Source: Marinomonas piezotolerans
Lineage (GTDB): Bacteria > Pseudomonadota > Gammaproteobacteria > Pseudomonadales > Marinomonadaceae
Assembly: GCF_003362755.1 (NCBI RefSeq)
Contig: NZ_QKRA01000003.1
Span: 124,001-188,000 of the forward strand
DNA: 64,000 bases
Direction: 5' to 3'
This document shows, piece after piece, positions 37,800-46,029 of the stretch; positions within the stretch are counted from its first letter, which is position 1; every line of letters begins with the position of its first letter. The notes below the pieces were generated by a model. It saw nothing but the letters and a program-made list of their open reading frames with translations, was not told where the DNA came from and ran no database searches. A program made the position numbers and the translations under genes.

Positions 37800-38186
37800 A
37801 TGGCAGGCGAATTCAGTCGTACTAGTCGTATTGGTGATCAGCTCCAAAAGGAGCTGGCATCCCTTATACAGTTCGAAGTGAAAGACCCTCGTTTGGGTAT
37901 GGTCACTGTGAATGAAGTTCGCGTAGCTAAGGATCTTGGTTACGCAGATATTTATTACACGGTACTTGGCTTAGATGATGATGCAGAGCGCTTGGCGGAA
38001 AACCAAGCGGCTTTGGACAGCGCGAAGAATTTTTTGCGCGGTCGTCTAGCGAAAGAAGTGAAGCTTCGCGTAATGCCGCACTTACGTTTCCATTATGACC
38101 AAAGCGTTGTGAATGGTGCGCGTATGTCAGCGTTAATCGACGAAGCCGTCCGTAAGGACACTCAGAACAAAGATTCAGAAGAGTAA
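37800..38186 (+). CDS. rbfA: Ribosome-binding factor A
   Basis: KH-fold protein that matures the 5-prime end of 16S rRNA. 128 residues with FSRTSRIGDQLQKELASLIQ at the start and LRVMPHLRFHYDQS near residue 95. It lies 14 bases after infB and nine before truB. Confidence 0.96.
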   Translation: MAGEFSRTSRIGDQLQKELASLIQFEVKDPRLGMVTVNEVRVAKDLGYADIYYTVLGLDDDAERLAENQAALDSAKNFLRGRLAKEVKLRVMPHLRFHYDQSVVNGARMSALIDEAVRKDTQNKDSEE

Positions 38187-38195
38187 GCAATTACC

Positions 38196-39125
38196 ATGGG
38201 CAAAACACAATGGCGCACCATTGATGGTGTCGTTCTATTAAATAAGCCTTTGGGTCTGAGTTCGAATCAAGCGTTACAAAAAGTTCGCCGTGTGTTCCGC
38301 GCCGCCAAGGCCGGGCATACGGGAGCTCTTGATCCTCTTGCCACCGGCATGCTCCCTCTATGCTTGGGTGAAGCCACCAAATTCTCGCAATTCCTCCTTG
38401 ATGCTGATAAACGCTACATCACCTGTATTGAATTGGGTATTCGTACCACTACGGGCGACAAAGAAGGCGATATTCTAACCACAGATACTGTTCCACAACT
38501 GTCTGATAGTGAGCTAGAGACTGTATTGCAAGCGTTTCGTGGAGAGATCGAGCAAGTGCCGCCTATGTATTCGGCTTTGAAACACGAAGGCAAACCTTTA
38601 TATGAGTACGCTCGCCAAGGGATTACCATCGAACGAAAGCGTCGTACGGTGACGATCTCAAATTTGACCGTGTTGGAGCGCACCGATAATACTCTGACGT
38701 TAGATATCAGTTGCTCAAAAGGCACTTATATTCGCACAATCGGTGAAGATATCGGCGAAGCACTTGGGTGTGGGGCACACTTGAAATCGCTTCATCGTGT
38801 CTCTACAGCCGATTATGATCCCGCTGATATGCTGACACTCGAACAATTCGAGGCGTTTGCAGAGCAAGGTGAAGACGTGCTGGATCAGCAATTAATGGGC
38901 GCTGATACTGCTGTACTGCATTTGCCTCGCGTTGTCATGACACTGCAAGAATCCAGTGATATTGTTTTTGGGCGATTGCTGCATGACACACGCGGATATT
39001 CAGAAGGTCAGCTACTTCGATTATACGTTGAAAAGAGCGACGCATTTCTTGGATTAGGCGAAGTGAAAAAAGGCAAAATTAAGCCCCATAGATTGGTAAA
39101 TACCAGTGAGTTGACGCACAAATAG
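38196..39125 (+). CDS. truB: tRNA pseudouridine-55 synthase
   Basis: Makes pseudouridine 55 in the T arm of tRNAs. 309 residues. The catalytic Asp46 lies in AGHTGALDPLATGMLP; the RFRGEIEQVPPMYSALKHEG-like region and KGTYIRTIGEDIGEALG are also present. The C-terminal PUA-like part is normal. Confidence 0.96.
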   Translation: MGKTQWRTIDGVVLLNKPLGLSSNQALQKVRRVFRAAKAGHTGALDPLATGMLPLCLGEATKFSQFLLDADKRYITCIELGIRTTTGDKEGDILTTDTVPQLSDSELETVLQAFRGEIEQVPPMYSALKHEGKPLYEYARQGITIERKRRTVTISNLTVLERTDNTLTLDISCSKGTYIRTIGEDIGEALGCGAHLKSLHRVSTADYDPADMLTLEQFEAFAEQGEDVLDQQLMGADTAVLHLPRVVMTLQESSDIVFGRLLHDTRGYSEGQLLRLYVEKSDAFLGLGEVKKGKIKPHRLVNTSELTHK

Positions 39126-39156
39126 TGCTACAATCCACAACCCTAGGATGACTGGA

Positions 39157-39195
39157 AATATGCTCGGCCACCCTGGATTATTTAATAAGCATATT
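39157..39195 (+). promoter_or_regulatory. Leader hairpin before rpsO
   Basis: AATATGCT and AGCATATT pair perfectly around a 23-base loop, ending five bases before the CGGAG ribosome site. S15 represses its own translation through a folded leader in E. coli; a similar function here is an inference. Confidence 0.4.
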
Positions 39196-39214
39196 AATTT
39201 CGGAGATTATGATT

Positions 39215-39484
39215 ATGGCATTGTCTGCAGAAGCAAAAGCAGCATTGGTTGCAGAGTTTCAAACTAAAGAAGGCGACACAGGTTCACCAGAAGTTCAAGT
39301 TGCATTGCTAACTAAGAACATCGAAGGTCTACAAGGTCACTTCAAAGATCACAAAGGCGATCACCATTCTCGCCGCGGTCTTATCCGCATGGTTAACCAA
39401 CGTCGTAAGTTGTTGGACTACCTTAAGCGTAAAGACGCAACGCGTTACACTAGCTTGATCAAAAAGCTAGGTCTGCGTCGCTAA
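39215..39484 (+). CDS. rpsO: Small ribosomal subunit protein S15
   Basis: 89 residues from the second ATG, which is properly spaced (nine bases) from CGGAG; the ATG two codons earlier is too close. Seen: [27 protein letters not shown] and [20 protein letters not shown]. It binds 16S rRNA early in 30S assembly. A strong terminator follows. Confidence 0.98.
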   Translation: MALSAEAKAALVAEFQTKEGDTGSPEVQVALLTKNIEGLQGHFKDHKGDHHSRRGLIRMVNQRRKLLDYLKRKDATRYTSLIKKLGLRR

Positions 39485-39494
39485 GACCAAAGAG

Positions 39495-39523
39495 GGGCCA
39501 TAGACAATTCTATGGCCCTTTTT
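39495..39523 (+). terminator. Rho-independent terminator after rpsO
   Basis: GGGCCATAG / CTATGGCCC, nine perfect pairs with a six-base loop, followed by five T residues. Confidence 0.9.
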
Positions 39524-39545
39524 ACTTATAGGACTCCCGAGAGAC

Positions 39546-39623
39546 AGCCTGTACTTCACATGTGTTTTTCACCGCTTAGGAACGTCAGCAAAGGTGACCC
39601 AAGAACACATCTGAGTACTGGCT
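39546..39623 (+). promoter_or_regulatory. Long pnp leader hairpin (RNase III-type)
   Basis: Successive paired blocks AGCC / GGCT, GTACT / AGTAC, ATGTGT / ACACAT and CACC / GGTG fold into one long stem 53 bases before the pnp start. In E. coli such a hairpin is cut by RNase III and lets PNPase repress its own synthesis. The position and shape match; the function is inferred. Confidence 0.65.
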
Positions 39624-39675
39624 AACAAAGAATGTCTTTGGGAGAAAGTTACAAAAATTAAGTTAAGGAATACGA

Positions 39676-41787
39676 GTGAGTATTACGACTAAAACGTTTC
39701 AATATGGCACACACGAAGTCACCCTAGAAACAGGCCGCATCGCACGTCAAGCGACTGGTGCTGTACTTTGTACAATGGGTGATGCACAAGTTCTTGCAAC
39801 CGTTGTTGGCGCAAAAAGCGCTAAACCTGGTCAAGACTTCTTCCCACTATCTGTTCATTACCAAGAACGTACTTACGCAGTCGGTAAAATCCCTGGTGGT
39901 TTCCTGAAGCGTGAAGGCCGTCCTTCAGAAAAAGAAACCCTAACATCTCGTTTGATCGACCGTCCGATTCGCCCACTGTTCCCAAAAGGCTTCATGAACG
40001 AAGTTCAAGTGGTTTGTACAGTAATGTCGACGAACACGGATTTGGACGCTGACATCGCAGCAATGCTAGCGACGTCTGCAGCACTTACCATTTCTGGTAT
40101 TCCGTTCAACGGACCAATCGGTTGTGCACGTGTTGGTTTCAGCGATGAAACAGGTTACGTTTTAAACCCATCTAACTCTGAACTAACAGAGTCTCTACTA
40201 GACATGGTAGTAGCAGGTACCAAAGACGCGGTCCTAATGGTTGAGTCTGAAGCGCAAGAGCTGACAGAAGACGAAATGCTAGGTGCAGTGTTGTATGCAC
40301 ACAAAGAAATGCAGACCGCCATCTCAGCGATCAACGAATTTGCAGCAGAAGCTGGCAAGCCTCGTTGGGAATGGTCTGCTGAAGAAGCCAATGCTGATCT
40401 AGTGGATGCGGTTAAATCTGGCTACGCAGATCAGATCGAAGAAGCTTACGGCATCTCTGAAAAAATGGCTCGCTACGCGAAACTTGGTGAAGTGCGCGAT
40501 GCAGCGATTGCCCAGCTTGTAACAGAAGAAGGCCCTTACTCTGAAGCAGACGTAACAGGCGTATTCGGCAAGCTAGAGAAAAACATCGTACGTCGTCGCG
40601 TTATCGACGGCAAACCTCGTATCGACGGACGTGACAACAAAACGGTTCGTGGCATTAACGTTGAAGTGGGCATGCTTAAGAAAACCCACGGTTCAGCGTT
40701 GTTCACTCGTGGTGAAACGCAAGCAATCGCTACTTGTACACTGGGTACAAGCCGTGACGCACAAATTGCTGATGGCCTAGCTGGCGAATCCAAAGACAGC
40801 TTCATGCTGCACTACAATTTCCCTCCATACTCTGTAGGTGAATGTGGTCGCATGGGTGGCGTGGGTCGTCGTGAAATTGGTCACGGTCGTCTAGCTCGTC
40901 GTGGTGTTCAAGCGGTTCTGCCGACAGAAGATGAATTCCCATACACAATCCGTGTGGTATCAGAGATCACTGAATCGAACGGTTCAAGCTCTATGGCATC
41001 TGTTTGTGGTGCGTCTCTGTCTATGATGGATGCTGGTGTACCTCTTAAAGCACCTGTTGCAGGTATCGCAATGGGTCTGATCAAAGAAGAAGACGGCTTT
41101 GCAGTCCTAACTGACATCCTAGGTGACGAAGATCATCTTGGTGACATGGACTTTAAAGTAGCGGGTACTGAAGAAGGTATCACTGCGCTACAAATGGACA
41201 TCAAGATCGAAGGCATCAACGAAGAGATCATGGACATCGCACTATCTCAAGCGATGGACGCACGTAAGCACATCCTACGTGAAATGGCTCAAGTGATTGG
41301 CTACGCTCGTCCAGAAGTGTCTCCAAACGCGCCTTCTATGGCAACGATCAAAATCGATCCTGAAAAAATCCGTGAAGTCATCGGTAAAGGCGGCGCAACC
41401 ATTCGCTCTATTACTGAAGAGACAGGTGCTTCAATCGATCTTGACGACGACGGTACAGTACGTATCTACGCACCAGATAAAACAGCTTCTGATGCAGCGC
41501 TACTACGTATCCATGAAATCACTGCTGAAGCAGAAATCGATAAACTTTACCAAGGTAAAGTCGTTCGTCTAGCTGAGTTCGGTGCATTCGTGAACATCTT
41601 GCCTGGCAAAGATGGCCTAGTACACATTTCACAGATCGCTGAAGAGCGCATCCGTGCTGTCGCAGACGTACTAGAAGAAGGACAAGACGTAATCGTTAAA
41701 GTCCTAGACGTAGACGCACGTGGTCGCATCAAACTGTCTATGAAAGAAGTGACTGAAGAAGAAAAAGCAGCATTTGTTGCTGGCTAA
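39676..41787 (+). CDS. pnp: Polyribonucleotide nucleotidyltransferase (PNPase)
   Basis: 3-prime to 5-prime phosphorolytic exonuclease and degradosome member. 703 residues from a GTG preceded by AAGGA. Two RNase PH-like cores (first with [15 protein letters not shown], second with [14 protein letters not shown]), an all-helical linker, a KH domain ([15 protein letters not shown], about 560) and a C-terminal S1 domain (about 620-695). Confidence 0.97.
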   Translation: MSITTKTFQYGTHEVTLETGRIARQATGAVLCTMGDAQVLATVVGAKSAKPGQDFFPLSVHYQERTYAVGKIPGGFLKREGRPSEKETLTSRLIDRPIRPLFPKGFMNEVQVVCTVMSTNTDLDADIAAMLATSAALTISGIPFNGPIGCARVGFSDETGYVLNPSNSELTESLLDMVVAGTKDAVLMVESEAQELTEDEMLGAVLYAHKEMQTAISAINEFAAEAGKPRWEWSAEEANADLVDAVKSGYADQIEEAYGISEKMARYAKLGEVRDAAIAQLVTEEGPYSEADVTGVFGKLEKNIVRRRVIDGKPRIDGRDNKTVRGINVEVGMLKKTHGSALFTRGETQAIATCTLGTSRDAQIADGLAGESKDSFMLHYNFPPYSVGECGRMGGVGRREIGHGRLARRGVQAVLPTEDEFPYTIRVVSEITESNGSSSMASVCGASLSMMDAGVPLKAPVAGIAMGLIKEEDGFAVLTDILGDEDHLGDMDFKVAGTEEGITALQMDIKIEGINEEIMDIALSQAMDARKHILREMAQVIGYARPEVSPNAPSMATIKIDPEKIREVIGKGGATIRSITEETGASIDLDDDGTVRIYAPDKTASDAALLRIHEITAEAEIDKLYQGKVVRLAEFGAFVNILPGKDGLVHISQIAEERIRAVADVLEEGQDVIVKVLDVDARGRIKLSMKEVTEEEKAAFVAG

Positions 41788-41811
41788 TCTTCTAACTTCT
41801 GGTTAGATCCT

Positions 41812-41840
41812 AAAAAGGAGCACCTCGGTGCTCCTTTTTT
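41812..41840 (+). terminator. Rho-independent terminator after pnp
   Basis: AAAAAGGAGCACC / GGTGCTCCTTTTTT with a two-base loop and a T-run. The core gene block ends here and the accessory island begins. Confidence 0.92.
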
Positions 41841-41843
41841 ATT

Positions 41844-41903
41844 ACCTACGATTTATGTGTAGCAAAGGGATCTGGCCCCTTAGACGACACATAAATCGTA
41901 GGT
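41844..41903. repeat. 17-bp inverted repeat enclosing a REP-like hairpin
   Basis: Outer arms of 17 perfect pairs (41844-41860 and 41887-41903) enclose an inner stem AAGGG / CCCTT around ATCTGG (865-881). The inner sequence resembles AAGGG-TCTGACC-CCTT-type palindromes that I associate with RAYT (REP-associated tyrosine transposase) genes; the island contains a remnant of such a gene at 45.7 kb. The association is inference. Confidence 0.6.
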
Positions 41904-42294
41904 CGTGCTTTAGCGCGACAGTGTCGGTACTCTGTCACTACTTTGGGGTGGCGCTATCCCACGTAATTGAATTGGCTTGCGCCTGTCTCTTCTTGTACCT
42001 CGAACCCGACGCGTGGCGTCAATTAAACACATGGTACATCGCTAATAATGCCTTCACTTTCTCGACTTGTCATGGAAGCGCCTGTCAGAGTGTATTAAGA
42101 TCAAGAACTAAATAATACCGCAGTCAGAAAAACGTGCTGTGGATAAAAGACAAGACGAGCATGCTCGATTTTACATTTTTGGACTATGTTGAAAACTTAA
42201 TAAAGTCTAAGGCCGATAGCTGGTTAGGCGATTTTTTAAAGATATTTGCGTTCGTCTAAACGCGCATGCGCACTATTAAAACGTTAGCAGTCAA
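41904..42294. other. Gene-free start of the accessory island
   Basis: I see no credible gene here; an open frame across 41828-42115 begins in the pnp terminator and has no natural composition. Core-site-like words GTTAGGC (42223-42229) and GTTAGCA (42283-42289) occur, the second with a short GCGCATGCGC palindrome upstream, so this may hold one or two eroded attC ends. The first cassette gene starts six bases after the second word. Confidence 0.4.
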
Positions 42295-42651
42295 ATGGTA
42301 GATACAATGGACGTAACAGATATAAAGGCCTTTATTCCAAGCAAAGATTACGAGTTATCCAAATCATTTTATTCAGAAATTGGTTTTGATTCTGAGTATG
42401 TATCTGACGACCTTACCTTATTTCAAAACGGTGACTGCCTTTTCTTCCTGCAACGCTTTTACGATGAAGCGCTAGCTAGCAACTTTATGCTTCAAATTTG
42501 CGTTTCTGACATCAATGAAGCCTTTAGGTTATGCTCTGAATCCACACTTAAACAAAAATTCACTTCAATATCCCAAGAATCATGGGGTAAAGTTTTTTAT
42601 TTGTGGGGCCCATCGGGTGAGTTACTACACATCACTCAGGTTGGCAGCTAA
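42295..42651 (+). CDS. VOC (glyoxalase/bleomycin-resistance) family protein
   Basis: 118 residues with a vicinal-oxygen-chelate fold: two beta-alpha-beta-beta-beta units (IKAFIPSKDYELSKSFYSEI then a strand pattern; second unit MLQICVSDINEAFRLC to GPSGELLHITQV). There are few metal-type His/Glu residues, so a binding or resistance role is as likely as catalysis. It is a single gene followed directly by an attC-like site, as in an integron cassette. It has no partner gene. Confidence 0.75.
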   Translation: MVDTMDVTDIKAFIPSKDYELSKSFYSEIGFDSEYVSDDLTLFQNGDCLFFLQRFYDEALASNFMLQICVSDINEAFRLCSESTLKQKFTSISQESWGKVFYLWGPSGELLHITQVGS

Positions 42652-42760
42652 CAAACCGCTGTAGCCGGTCGCAAGTTCACTGGGACAACAACACGTGGGC
42701 TCAGTCGCTTCGCCCCAAATTCTTGCCCACGTTTTATTGTCCCTAAGCTGGGTGTTAAGT
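42646..42760 (+). other. attC-like site 1
   Basis: Starts at the VOC stop codon with TAACAAACCG and ends with GTGTTAAGT (core site GTTRRRY-like at 42754-42760). Internal arms pair: GGGACA / TGTCCC (42682 and 42738) and ACGTGGGC / GCCCACGT (42693 and 42725). The layout closely resembles the repeats of Vibrio superintegrons. It is the best attC candidate in the island. Confidence 0.7.
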
Positions 42761-42851
42761 TTCTTTATCGAGATCGAGAATGGATGAAAAAGTGAAAGCG
42801 TCATGGGAGTGAGCCCTTCACCTTGATACGCTTAAAACAAATATAATTACT

Positions 42852-43365
42852 GTGTCTATATTTTCGATGGCCTTCGAAATGCTCAAGAGTAGTATTACTG
42901 AAAAGATCGAAGGTTTTTTTACTAATGGATTTGATGAAAATGGGATGATTGTAAGCCCTGAATATAAAGAAAAGGTACTTAGTCTAAACAGAATCGCCCT
43001 TTATGCATCACTGAAATGGCTGCAAGGTATGGAAGCTATTGATGGTGAAGATTTGGAGAGGTTCGAATATACCAAAAGGTGTCGTAACACCTTGGCTCAC
43101 GAAATGCGTACGTTTGCATCCTCATGTGTAGATTTTGATGTCGCATAAGTATTTGAAAAGATGGTCGATCTGCTGAAAAATAGGGATTTGGTGGCTTTAA
43201 AATCTAGAAATGGCGATAGGCCCAGAGGCTTACCCAGAAGATCTAGAGTAAGTAATTCTCAGTCCTGTATGGAGTCTTCAAATGCTGATTGACGTTGCAC
43301 TAGGGCCAGAGGAATAGGCGCGAAAGTATTATGATCAATTTGTCGAAAATGCAGACAAAACTTAA
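42852..43365 (+). pseudogene. Decayed cassette gene
   Basis: The first 98 codons are open (MSIFSMAFEMLKSSITEKIE, then RCRNTLAHEMRTF, which resembles helical HEPN-like proteins). After a TAA at 43146 the same frame continues VFEKMVDLLKN, and from 43282 another frame reads MLIDVALGPEE, a TAG, then ARKYYDQFVENADKT before a stop that opens the next attC-like site. At least one frameshift and two stop codons break a gene of about 170 codons. The HEPN-like likeness is weak; the function of the ancestor is unknown. Confidence 0.65.
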
Positions 43366-43431
43366 CAAGCGCATGTTGGCGGACTGTTTTCCTGCTGCGC
43401 TCCAAACCAGCCGCAAATGCGGGTGCTATAG
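43361..43431 (+). other. attC-like site 2
   Basis: Begins CTTAACAAGCGCATG at the end of the broken gene and ends AAATGCGGGTGCTATAG. The arms GCGCAT / ATGCG and GGCGG / CCGC are complementary. The right core reads GCTATAG instead of GTTATAG, so the site may be inactive. Confidence 0.65.
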
Positions 43432-43439
43432 AAAGTGAG

Positions 43440-44303
43440 ATGTTCTTCAACATGGATCAACTGTTCAATAATAGGGAAATTGCCGTATCGATATGGATAT
43501 TGATATTCTTTTCTTGGGCATTTACCAAAAAAGAGGTTAGATCGACTGGCAAAGCAGTTGTGTTTGCATTCTGCAACCCTAAAATACTTTCAATTTTCAT
43601 CCTTATGGGAGCCTACACTTATTTTTTTGTCGACCTCCTAAATGGCATTGGGGTATGGGATATAGACCAACTCAAAAACACTATTTTGTGGTTTGTTTTT
43701 GTCGCATCAGTAGAGCTCTTTAAAGCCAATACAATTCATGACGAAGATGGGTACTTCAGAGACTCTATTAAAGGACACTTCAAATTACTTGCTATCTTCG
43801 AATTTATTGTTGCTTTTCACTGCTTCAGCTTGATCGCTGAACTTATAATAGTCCCAGTCACCTCAATTTTAGTAATGGTTCTCGCATATTCGGAATTAAA
43901 AGAAGAGTATAAGCCTGTAGAGAGAGTCGTGAATTTCATCCTTTCAGCTTTCGGGGTGCTTTTACTAATTTATGGGGCTTACTTTATAGGCACAAATTTT
44001 GGGGATTTTGCAAAATATCAGACTTTGATGGACTTCGTCATTCCAATAATTTTGTCTATTATCTTGCTTCCATTTATATATTTCATCTCGATATTCATGC
44101 TTTATGAGCGGATTCTCCTAAGAGTAAACATCTACACTGACAATAAATTTTATAGACTATATGCAAAAGCCAAAGCGCTGATGCACTTCAATCGTGATCA
44201 CAAAGCGCTCGATAGCTGGCTTGCTTATGCTTGTGCAAGTGACTTTACAAGTAGAAAATCCATTAATGAGTCTATATCTGGTTATCATAAGGGAGACCAG
44301 TGA
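43440..44303 (+). CDS. Integral membrane protein, 287 aa
   Basis: Begins nine bases after attC-like site 2. Several hydrophobic segments (about residues 15-30, 45-65, 75-95, 115-160, 170-190, 200-225) are followed by a soluble C-terminal 60 residues. The codons are AT-richer than in the core genes. I recognise no family; the start may instead be the ATG four codons in. The cassette context suggests an acquired accessory gene. Confidence 0.65.
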   Translation: MFFNMDQLFNNREIAVSIWILIFFSWAFTKKEVRSTGKAVVFAFCNPKILSIFILMGAYTYFFVDLLNGIGVWDIDQLKNTILWFVFVASVELFKANTIHDEDGYFRDSIKGHFKLLAIFEFIVAFHCFSLIAELIIVPVTSILVMVLAYSELKEEYKPVERVVNFILSAFGVLLLIYGAYFIGTNFGDFAKYQTLMDFVIPIILSIILLPFIYFISIFMLYERILLRVNIYTDNKFYRLYAKAKALMHFNRDHKALDSWLAYACASDFTSRKSINESISGYHKGDQ

Positions 44304-44340
44304 GTGGTATAAAAACGTCTGTAGTCGCCATGAAAAAATA

Positions 44341-44433
44341 CGCGGGGCTGAGTCGGTCTTTTGGTTGTTGGTTTATGTGCTTAACGCTACGTTAGCACAA
44401 CAAAACAACTCCAAGTCCGCCCCAAACTGAGGC
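44341..44433 (+). other. Degenerate attC-like palindrome
   Basis: A long imperfect stem runs from GGGGCTGAGTCGG to CCGCCCC with the words GCTTAAC and CGTTAGC near its tip. GCTTAAC-N5-GTTAGCA has the spacing of the L-prime and R-prime boxes of classical attC sites, but the other half is unclear. Confidence 0.4.
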
Positions 44434-44459
44434 TTATATGAATACAGGAAATTCGGAAT

Positions 44460-44930
44460 ATGGAAATCAAAATAGACGATTTATCGGGTGGTGAAGTCAT
44501 TAAGCTCCTCGAAGAGCACTTAGCAGATATGTATGCCACGTCACCGCCTGAGAGTGTTCATGCTCTAGATGTTAATGAACTTAAATCACCAGACATTACA
44601 TTCTTTAGTGCTTGGTCTGATGGAGCGCTACAAGGCTGTCTTGCTATCAAGCAGTTAACCCCTCAGCATATCGAGTTAAAGTCGATGAGAACGTCTAGCT
44701 CCTCTAGAAAATCAGGTGTTGCGACTAAGCTGCTAGCTCATGCATTGAATGTAGCGATCGACAAAGGATATCAGAAGGTTAGCTTAGAAACCGGTACTCA
44801 GGATTTTTTCCGCCCCGCAAGAAATTTGTATGAAAAGTTTGGGTTCAGTTATTGCGATCCATTCTCTGATTACGAACTAGATCCGCACAGTTATTTCATG
44901 ACAAGAGAACTGGCGGAAAAATTCGCATAG
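44460..44930 (+). CDS. GNAT family N-acetyltransferase
   Basis: 156 residues with a GCN5 fold. The acetyl-CoA loop is RKSGVATKLLAHAL (about residues 82-95), followed by YQKVSLETG and NLYEKFGFSYCDPF. It is like the YafP/ElaA-size stand-alone acetyltransferases common in gene cassettes; the substrate is unknown. The stop codon touches attC-like site 3. Confidence 0.85.
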   Translation: MEIKIDDLSGGEVIKLLEEHLADMYATSPPESVHALDVNELKSPDITFFSAWSDGALQGCLAIKQLTPQHIELKSMRTSSSSRKSGVATKLLAHALNVAIDKGYQKVSLETGTQDFFRPARNLYEKFGFSYCDPFSDYELDPHSYFMTRELAEKFA

Positions 44931-45021
44931 CAACGCATTTTGAAGTGATTCGTTACGCTGAGCAGTTTCGCTTCGCTCAAGTGTAGCCAAACACTGCTGA
45001 CACCTTAATGAAGCGTTATAC
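44929..45021 (+). other. attC-like site 3
   Basis: Starts CAACGCATT next to the GNAT stop and ends GAAGCGTTATAC. AGCAGT (44961) pairs with ACTGCT (44993), and CAACGC with GCGTTA. The arm layout and total length (about 93 bases) fit a cassette recombination site. Confidence 0.65.
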
Positions 45022-45053
45022 ATCAAACAATCTTAACTGTATCAAGGAAGCAC

Positions 45054-45443
45054 ATGGAATATATTGAGTTAGTCGGAGCCTTGGCTGTGCTTCAGTTTTT
45101 CTTCTTTGGATTCATGACTGGATCAGCCCGGAGAAAATCAGGTTTAAAAGCGCCGGCCGTAACTGGCGATGCAGGTTTTGAGCGTATGTATCGCGTTCAA
45201 ACAAACACCCTAGAAACGCTTGTTGCATTTTTACCTGCTTTATTTATTGCTGGGAATCATTGGTCATCGGCCTTAGTTTCGGGAATAGGGGCAATCTATC
45301 TTGTGGGACGTTTCATATACTGGCGTGCTTATATTTCTAATCCAGAAAATCGAGGGTTGGGTTTTATGCTGTCAATGCTACCAACGTTTATATTGATTGC
45401 ATTGGCTATACTTGGTCCACTTATCAGTGTCTTAAGTTCGTAA
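45054..45443 (+). CDS. MAPEG family membrane protein
   Basis: 129 residues with four membrane segments and the MAPEG signature region (FERMYRVQTNTLETLVAFLPAL). Bacterial members include glutathione transferase-like membrane enzymes; activity here is untested. AAGGA precedes the ATG. It is a single cassette: its stop codon begins the next attC-like half-site. Confidence 0.85.
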   Translation: MEYIELVGALAVLQFFFFGFMTGSARRKSGLKAPAVTGDAGFERMYRVQTNTLETLVAFLPALFIAGNHWSSALVSGIGAIYLVGRFIYWRAYISNPENRGLGFMLSMLPTFILIALAILGPLISVLSS

Positions 45444-45607
45444 CAAAGCCAATCACAGTCGCCCATGCAAACAACGCATGGGCTGGTCCTCGCTGTTGTT
45501 CTGCTTGTGGAAGTAGTCCGCCGAAAGTGGATCTAAGCGGCATCCACCAGCAATACCTGATCTTGACCCGATTTCTGAACATGGTACGTAAACGCCTAAC
45601 GAGGCCA
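45441..45607 (+). other. Left half of a disrupted attC and cassette debris
   Basis: TAACAAAGCCAA at the MAPEG stop is followed by a perfect CCCATGC / GCATGGG hairpin (45462-45482), as at the start of an attC, but no right core follows. The expected complement (TTGGCGTTATAT) is at 47702-47713. A second left-core word, GCCTAAC, lies at 45594-45600 just after a stop codon. There is no credible gene. Confidence 0.5.
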
Positions 45608-45666
45608 TTAAATTTGCTCCCTTCGGCTTTTTCGCTTGATCTTTTTTTTGCACATTATCCGAAGCT
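45608..45666 (+). repeat. Fragment repeated at 47548-47610
   Basis: About 60 bases with a nearly identical core of over 40 bases to part of the truncated membrane-protein gene at 47.5 kb (shared FSLDL-FAHYPKL coding sense). The two copies are direct repeats about 1.9 kb apart. Confidence 0.65.
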
Positions 45667-46000
45667 GCTCTAGCCGCCAGCATGGCTTATGTGGATCTCA
45701 ACCTACTTCGAGCTAAAATCAGCGAAATACCGGAAAAATCAGATTTTACCAGCGTGAAGCAACGCATTCTCTCCGCAAATCGCTCCGAGCAACCTGAAGG
45801 TCTATTTCCTTTTGTTTGCAATCCAAGAGAAAATGCGCCTCAAGACTTACCTTTCAAATTAGAAGACTATCTTGAGCTTGTTGATCTAACGGGACGAATC
45901 GTTTGAGAAGATAAACGAGGCAGTATTGATATGTCACTCTTACCTATTTTTATAGTAATGGGTGCCTTTGTGTTATTTTAGATTTATAAGAGTCTGGTAG
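45655..46000 (+). pseudogene. Remnant of a RAYT/Y1 (IS200-like) transposase
   Basis: The frame beginning before ATG 45682 reads AASMAYVDLNLLRAKISEIP, and later DLPFKLEDYLELVDLTGRIV, a stop, then EDKRGSIDMSLLPIF and a second stop. AYVDLNPxRA and the LP-xYLxLVDWTGR-DKRG pattern are hallmarks of the C-terminal part of REP-associated tyrosine transposases. The catalytic HUH and Tyr parts are missing, so this is an inactive 3-prime fragment. It is fused directly to the repeated 45608 fragment. Confidence 0.75.
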
Positions 46001-46029
46001 ACAGAAAAGCTTATGTTTGGAATAGTAAA

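Noticed and set aside
41828-42115. 95-aa plus-strand frame after pnp
   Set aside because: It begins inside the pnp terminator, crosses the 17-bp inverted repeat, lacks a ribosome site and has unnatural composition.
45453-45683. 76-aa minus-strand frame
   Set aside because: It crosses attC debris and the repeated fragment and has no protein-like pattern or ribosome site.
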